From NCBI GenBank assembly GCA_000320545.1, contig ADNK01001326.1:95001-130000 (forward strand): a DNA stretch of 35,000 nt, read 5' to 3'. Shown piece by piece: positions 23,101 through 35,000 of this stretch. Below the pieces are notes generated by a model. That model did no database searches and was not told where the DNA came from. It saw only the letters and a list, made by a program, of their open reading frames with translations. The position numbers and the translations under genes were made by a program. Position 1 is the stretch's first letter; the number at the start of each line of letters is the position of its first letter. Source of the stretch: Bigelowiella natans CCMP2755 (Eukaryota; Cercozoa; Chlorarachniophyceae).

Positions 23101-23777
23101 TATAACAGCTATCTCTTTGCACCGTATTTGTTCAACTGTGTGAAGGGTGGAACGTTCCTACGTTGGACGGATTTTGAATGAGCTATTTACCGCCTCTCAT
23201 AATAATAATAATACTAATAATCATAATGATAATAATGACACAACGGCAAGGAGAAGAATATCAACACAAATAAAACGTCACTAACTTCATGAAAACTGCA
23301 AGACCGCACATCCAGAAATGATACATACAGATGAATAATATTAAAGAATAATACTATAAAGATCATCATAAAGACGATATGCTGTTTTAAGTAGTTAATC
23401 TTCATGCAATGCATGAAATATACACGCACCATTGAGAGAGTAGTTTGTCAACATAGATGCAGCATATAAATTACTACATGTCCAGGTGTGCTCCGTGTGT
23501 TCGGTGGACCGTCAACTTGTCAGGATCCTCCTATACACACGACTCATGGAAGGCTATCACCGTTGACGGCAATACAGAGTCCAAATTCGAGGTTGCTTCC
23601 GTAAAAACCGGAAGCAAATGGGACCCGAATAAAAATTGTCAGCAATGGCACCGTGAAACACAGCTGATACTAAGGGTGAGGGGAAGAGAGGCACCAATAA
23701 GAGGATTGAGTTGTGGCAATCAACTCATCCAGATCGGAGAAATTAAAAAAGAGGAAGGTATTTGCAAATCAAGATAG
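20139..23777 (+). CDS. C1GALT1-like GT31 glycosyltransferase with Cys-rich C-terminal half
   Basis: Eight exons, 20139-20415, 20592-20976, 21125-21265, 21378-21587, 21722-21968, 22174-22649, 22943-23095 and 23486-23777 (TAG), give 726 aa with every phase consistent. A short basic head precedes a signal anchor at residues about 24-47 (MFLAALMTTYIVLLI), as in type II Golgi enzymes. Residues about 115-410 are a core-1 beta-1,3-galactosyltransferase-type domain: IIFAVPM, WGAHATRLVLVVS, IWEKMWRGWRM, EAEWFVKADLDTFVAVENMR (DLD is the metal-binding DxD), YYFGH, SGTCYILSRESLRRL and CCSNYPISFHNF. C1GALT1 adds Gal to GalNAc-Ser/Thr; acceptor here unknown. Human C1GALT1 is about half this length. The remaining 305 residues are rich in spaced Cys (GGRCKLKCKEGYFP, VTCPDG, CKMRCK, IRCGKGRA), loosely sushi-like, with an eight-Gly run coded by (GGA)n. 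Neighbours give no functional hint. Confidence 0.85.
21986..22152. repeat. (GT)n and (CTC)n in GT31 intron 5
   Basis: Intron 21969-22173 holds (GT)n at about 22001-22024 and (CTC)n at about 22107-22151, the latter forming the pyrimidine tract ahead of the acceptor at 22172-22173. Confidence 0.9.
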
Positions 23778-24139
23778 TCTAATGAAACAGGCAACCCATG
23801 TGGGAATGGCTACCGCGGTGAATATATCAGATCGCATCCGCATAGCACAATGTACATCGTTTCACCATTGTATCATGCAAGACCGTGCATGCATCATATC
23901 AATAGCTAGATATGTTTAAATTAGCTAGACTGAACGTTCGAATGACTCGAGAATGCATGTTCGATTCGATCGACATATCGTGGCGGTGTACGTTCTTCGC
24001 GTCGTCAGTTTGCACGCGATGACAGCAAGACGTGTATAAGAGGCCTTGGCGTTTGGCTGTTCACGATGCATGCACATGCTCTAGATGTCTAGTATGTGTG
24101 CTCGGATGGGTCGTGTCGTTCTTTCCGCTGCATGTATTA
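23778..24139. other. Intergenic, no gene seen
   Basis: 3' flank of the GT31 gene followed by a stretch with agctaga, gcatgc and tcgatcga words like the other palindrome islands. No frame or RNA gene is visible. Confidence 0.6.
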
Positions 24140-24616
24140 TGAGACGGATGTAATGAAATGTTTAAATTTTTTCAATGGTCATCCTAATGTAGCTATGCAA
24201 TGCAGCGGCTACAGCGCTTAAGTTGTATCTGTTGGTTTCCTTGGTCACATGATTATACTAGCATATAGCATGTGGCATGTGACGCTACGCTGCTCGCATA
24301 CAGCGTCACATATCAATGGCACACTCAAATGCATGCACTGCGAGATCATGATAAGTGTCAAGACGCTCGCAAACTCGCTAGCTCGCGGTCCAAAGCTACG
24401 TACAGCTTTGAGCACAATGCAACACGCGACGCATACGACAACATATATCCTACATATGGTGCATCATCGCATGCTCACGCACACCAAAAACATGTCCACA
24501 TATGCATGTGACCAAGGAAACAAACAGACACAATTTAAGCGCTGTAGCCGCTACATTGCACAGCTACATCAGGATGACCATTGAAAAAATTTAAATCTTT
24601 CATTACATCCGTCTCA
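24140..24616. mobile_element. Fold-back/MITE-like element with about 112-bp terminal inverted repeats
   Basis: The left arm, 24140-24251, starting tgagacggatgtaatgaaa, is repeated as a reverse complement at 24505-24616 with only about ten substitutions. The 253-bp centre (24252-24504) has no coding frame of note. Long arms, small size and absence of a transposase fit a non-autonomous fold-back element or MITE. Tandem duplication of the target is not obvious at the borders. It sits between two convergent genes. Confidence 0.85.
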
Positions 24617-24779
24617 CATATGTATGTGATGTCACTTTCGCAGAATGAAGAGTAGGATGCTGATGTTTATGACAAGAGTCATCGTCCACTTTAACCAATC
24701 TTGTGAACGCGCTAGAGTGAGCCTACCCTTCGCAAACCAGCACAGACTTTCTAGCTTTGCTTGTGTATCAGCTTGAGCA
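24617..24779. other. 3' flank of the ABC transporter gene
   Basis: About 160 bp between the inverted-repeat element and the ABC transporter stop codon on the minus strand. Nothing further is recognisable. Confidence 0.5.
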
Positions 24780-34964
<10,185 letters not shown>

Positions 34965-35000
34965 GAGAACAAGCGGAGTAGTAGTAGTAGTAGTAGTAGT

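Overview
The window is nuclear DNA from a eukaryote. Every gene I can assemble is split by GT-AG introns whose phases agree from exon to exon, and there are no operons, Shine-Dalgarno sites or prokaryotic gene clusters. The organism appears to build a cilium or flagellum, because one gene is a dynein regulatory complex subunit (DRC12/CCDC153-like). It also has a secretory pathway with O-glycan-type glycosyltransferases, ESCRT-I, and a DAP1-like protein. DAP1 and C1GALT-type enzymes are best known from animals and their unicellular relatives, but they are not proof of lineage, so I leave the clade open. The most visible trait is an extreme load of microsatellites.

Layout. 1-3.6 kb (+): 3' part of a coiled-coil gene with a low-complexity tail and two NPF motifs. 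4.8-6.8 kb (+): a protein with a GTRVAIRGL / YNG / GR motif, a very low-complexity middle and a short SAP-like C-terminus. 6.8-8.6 kb: intergenic island full of palindromes. 8.6-10.1 kb (-): VPS37A-like ESCRT-I subunit, complete, 341 aa. 10.5-11.3 kb (+): DRC12, complete, 194 aa, divergent from VPS37. 11.3-13.26 kb: GC-rich gene-free island. 13.26-17.8 kb (+): F-box + SPRY protein, about 700 aa. 17.8-18.97 kb: second palindrome island. 18.97-19.49 kb (-): DAP1-like protein, 110 aa. 20.1-23.8 kb (+): C1GALT1-like GT31 glycosyltransferase fused to a Cys-rich C-terminal half, 726 aa. 24.1-24.6 kb: a fold-back element with inverted arms of about 112 bp. 24.8-35 kb (-): a multi-exon ABCC (MRP-type) ABC transporter, truncated at its 5' end by the window edge; about 980 residues are visible.

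The genes are unrelated in function, as expected for a eukaryotic chromosome. Two structural themes join them. First, microsatellites fill most introns in the 0-6.9, 13.6-17.6 and 25-35 kb blocks, and in many cases the repeat itself supplies the donor or acceptor. Second, the microsatellite-poor stretches between genes form a different sequence class, rich in GCTAGC and the 12-bp palindrome CATGCTAGCATG, with a shared 53-bp hairpin in two of them. All exon models were built by hand from reading frame, splice consensus and protein-family fit; transcript data were not available.
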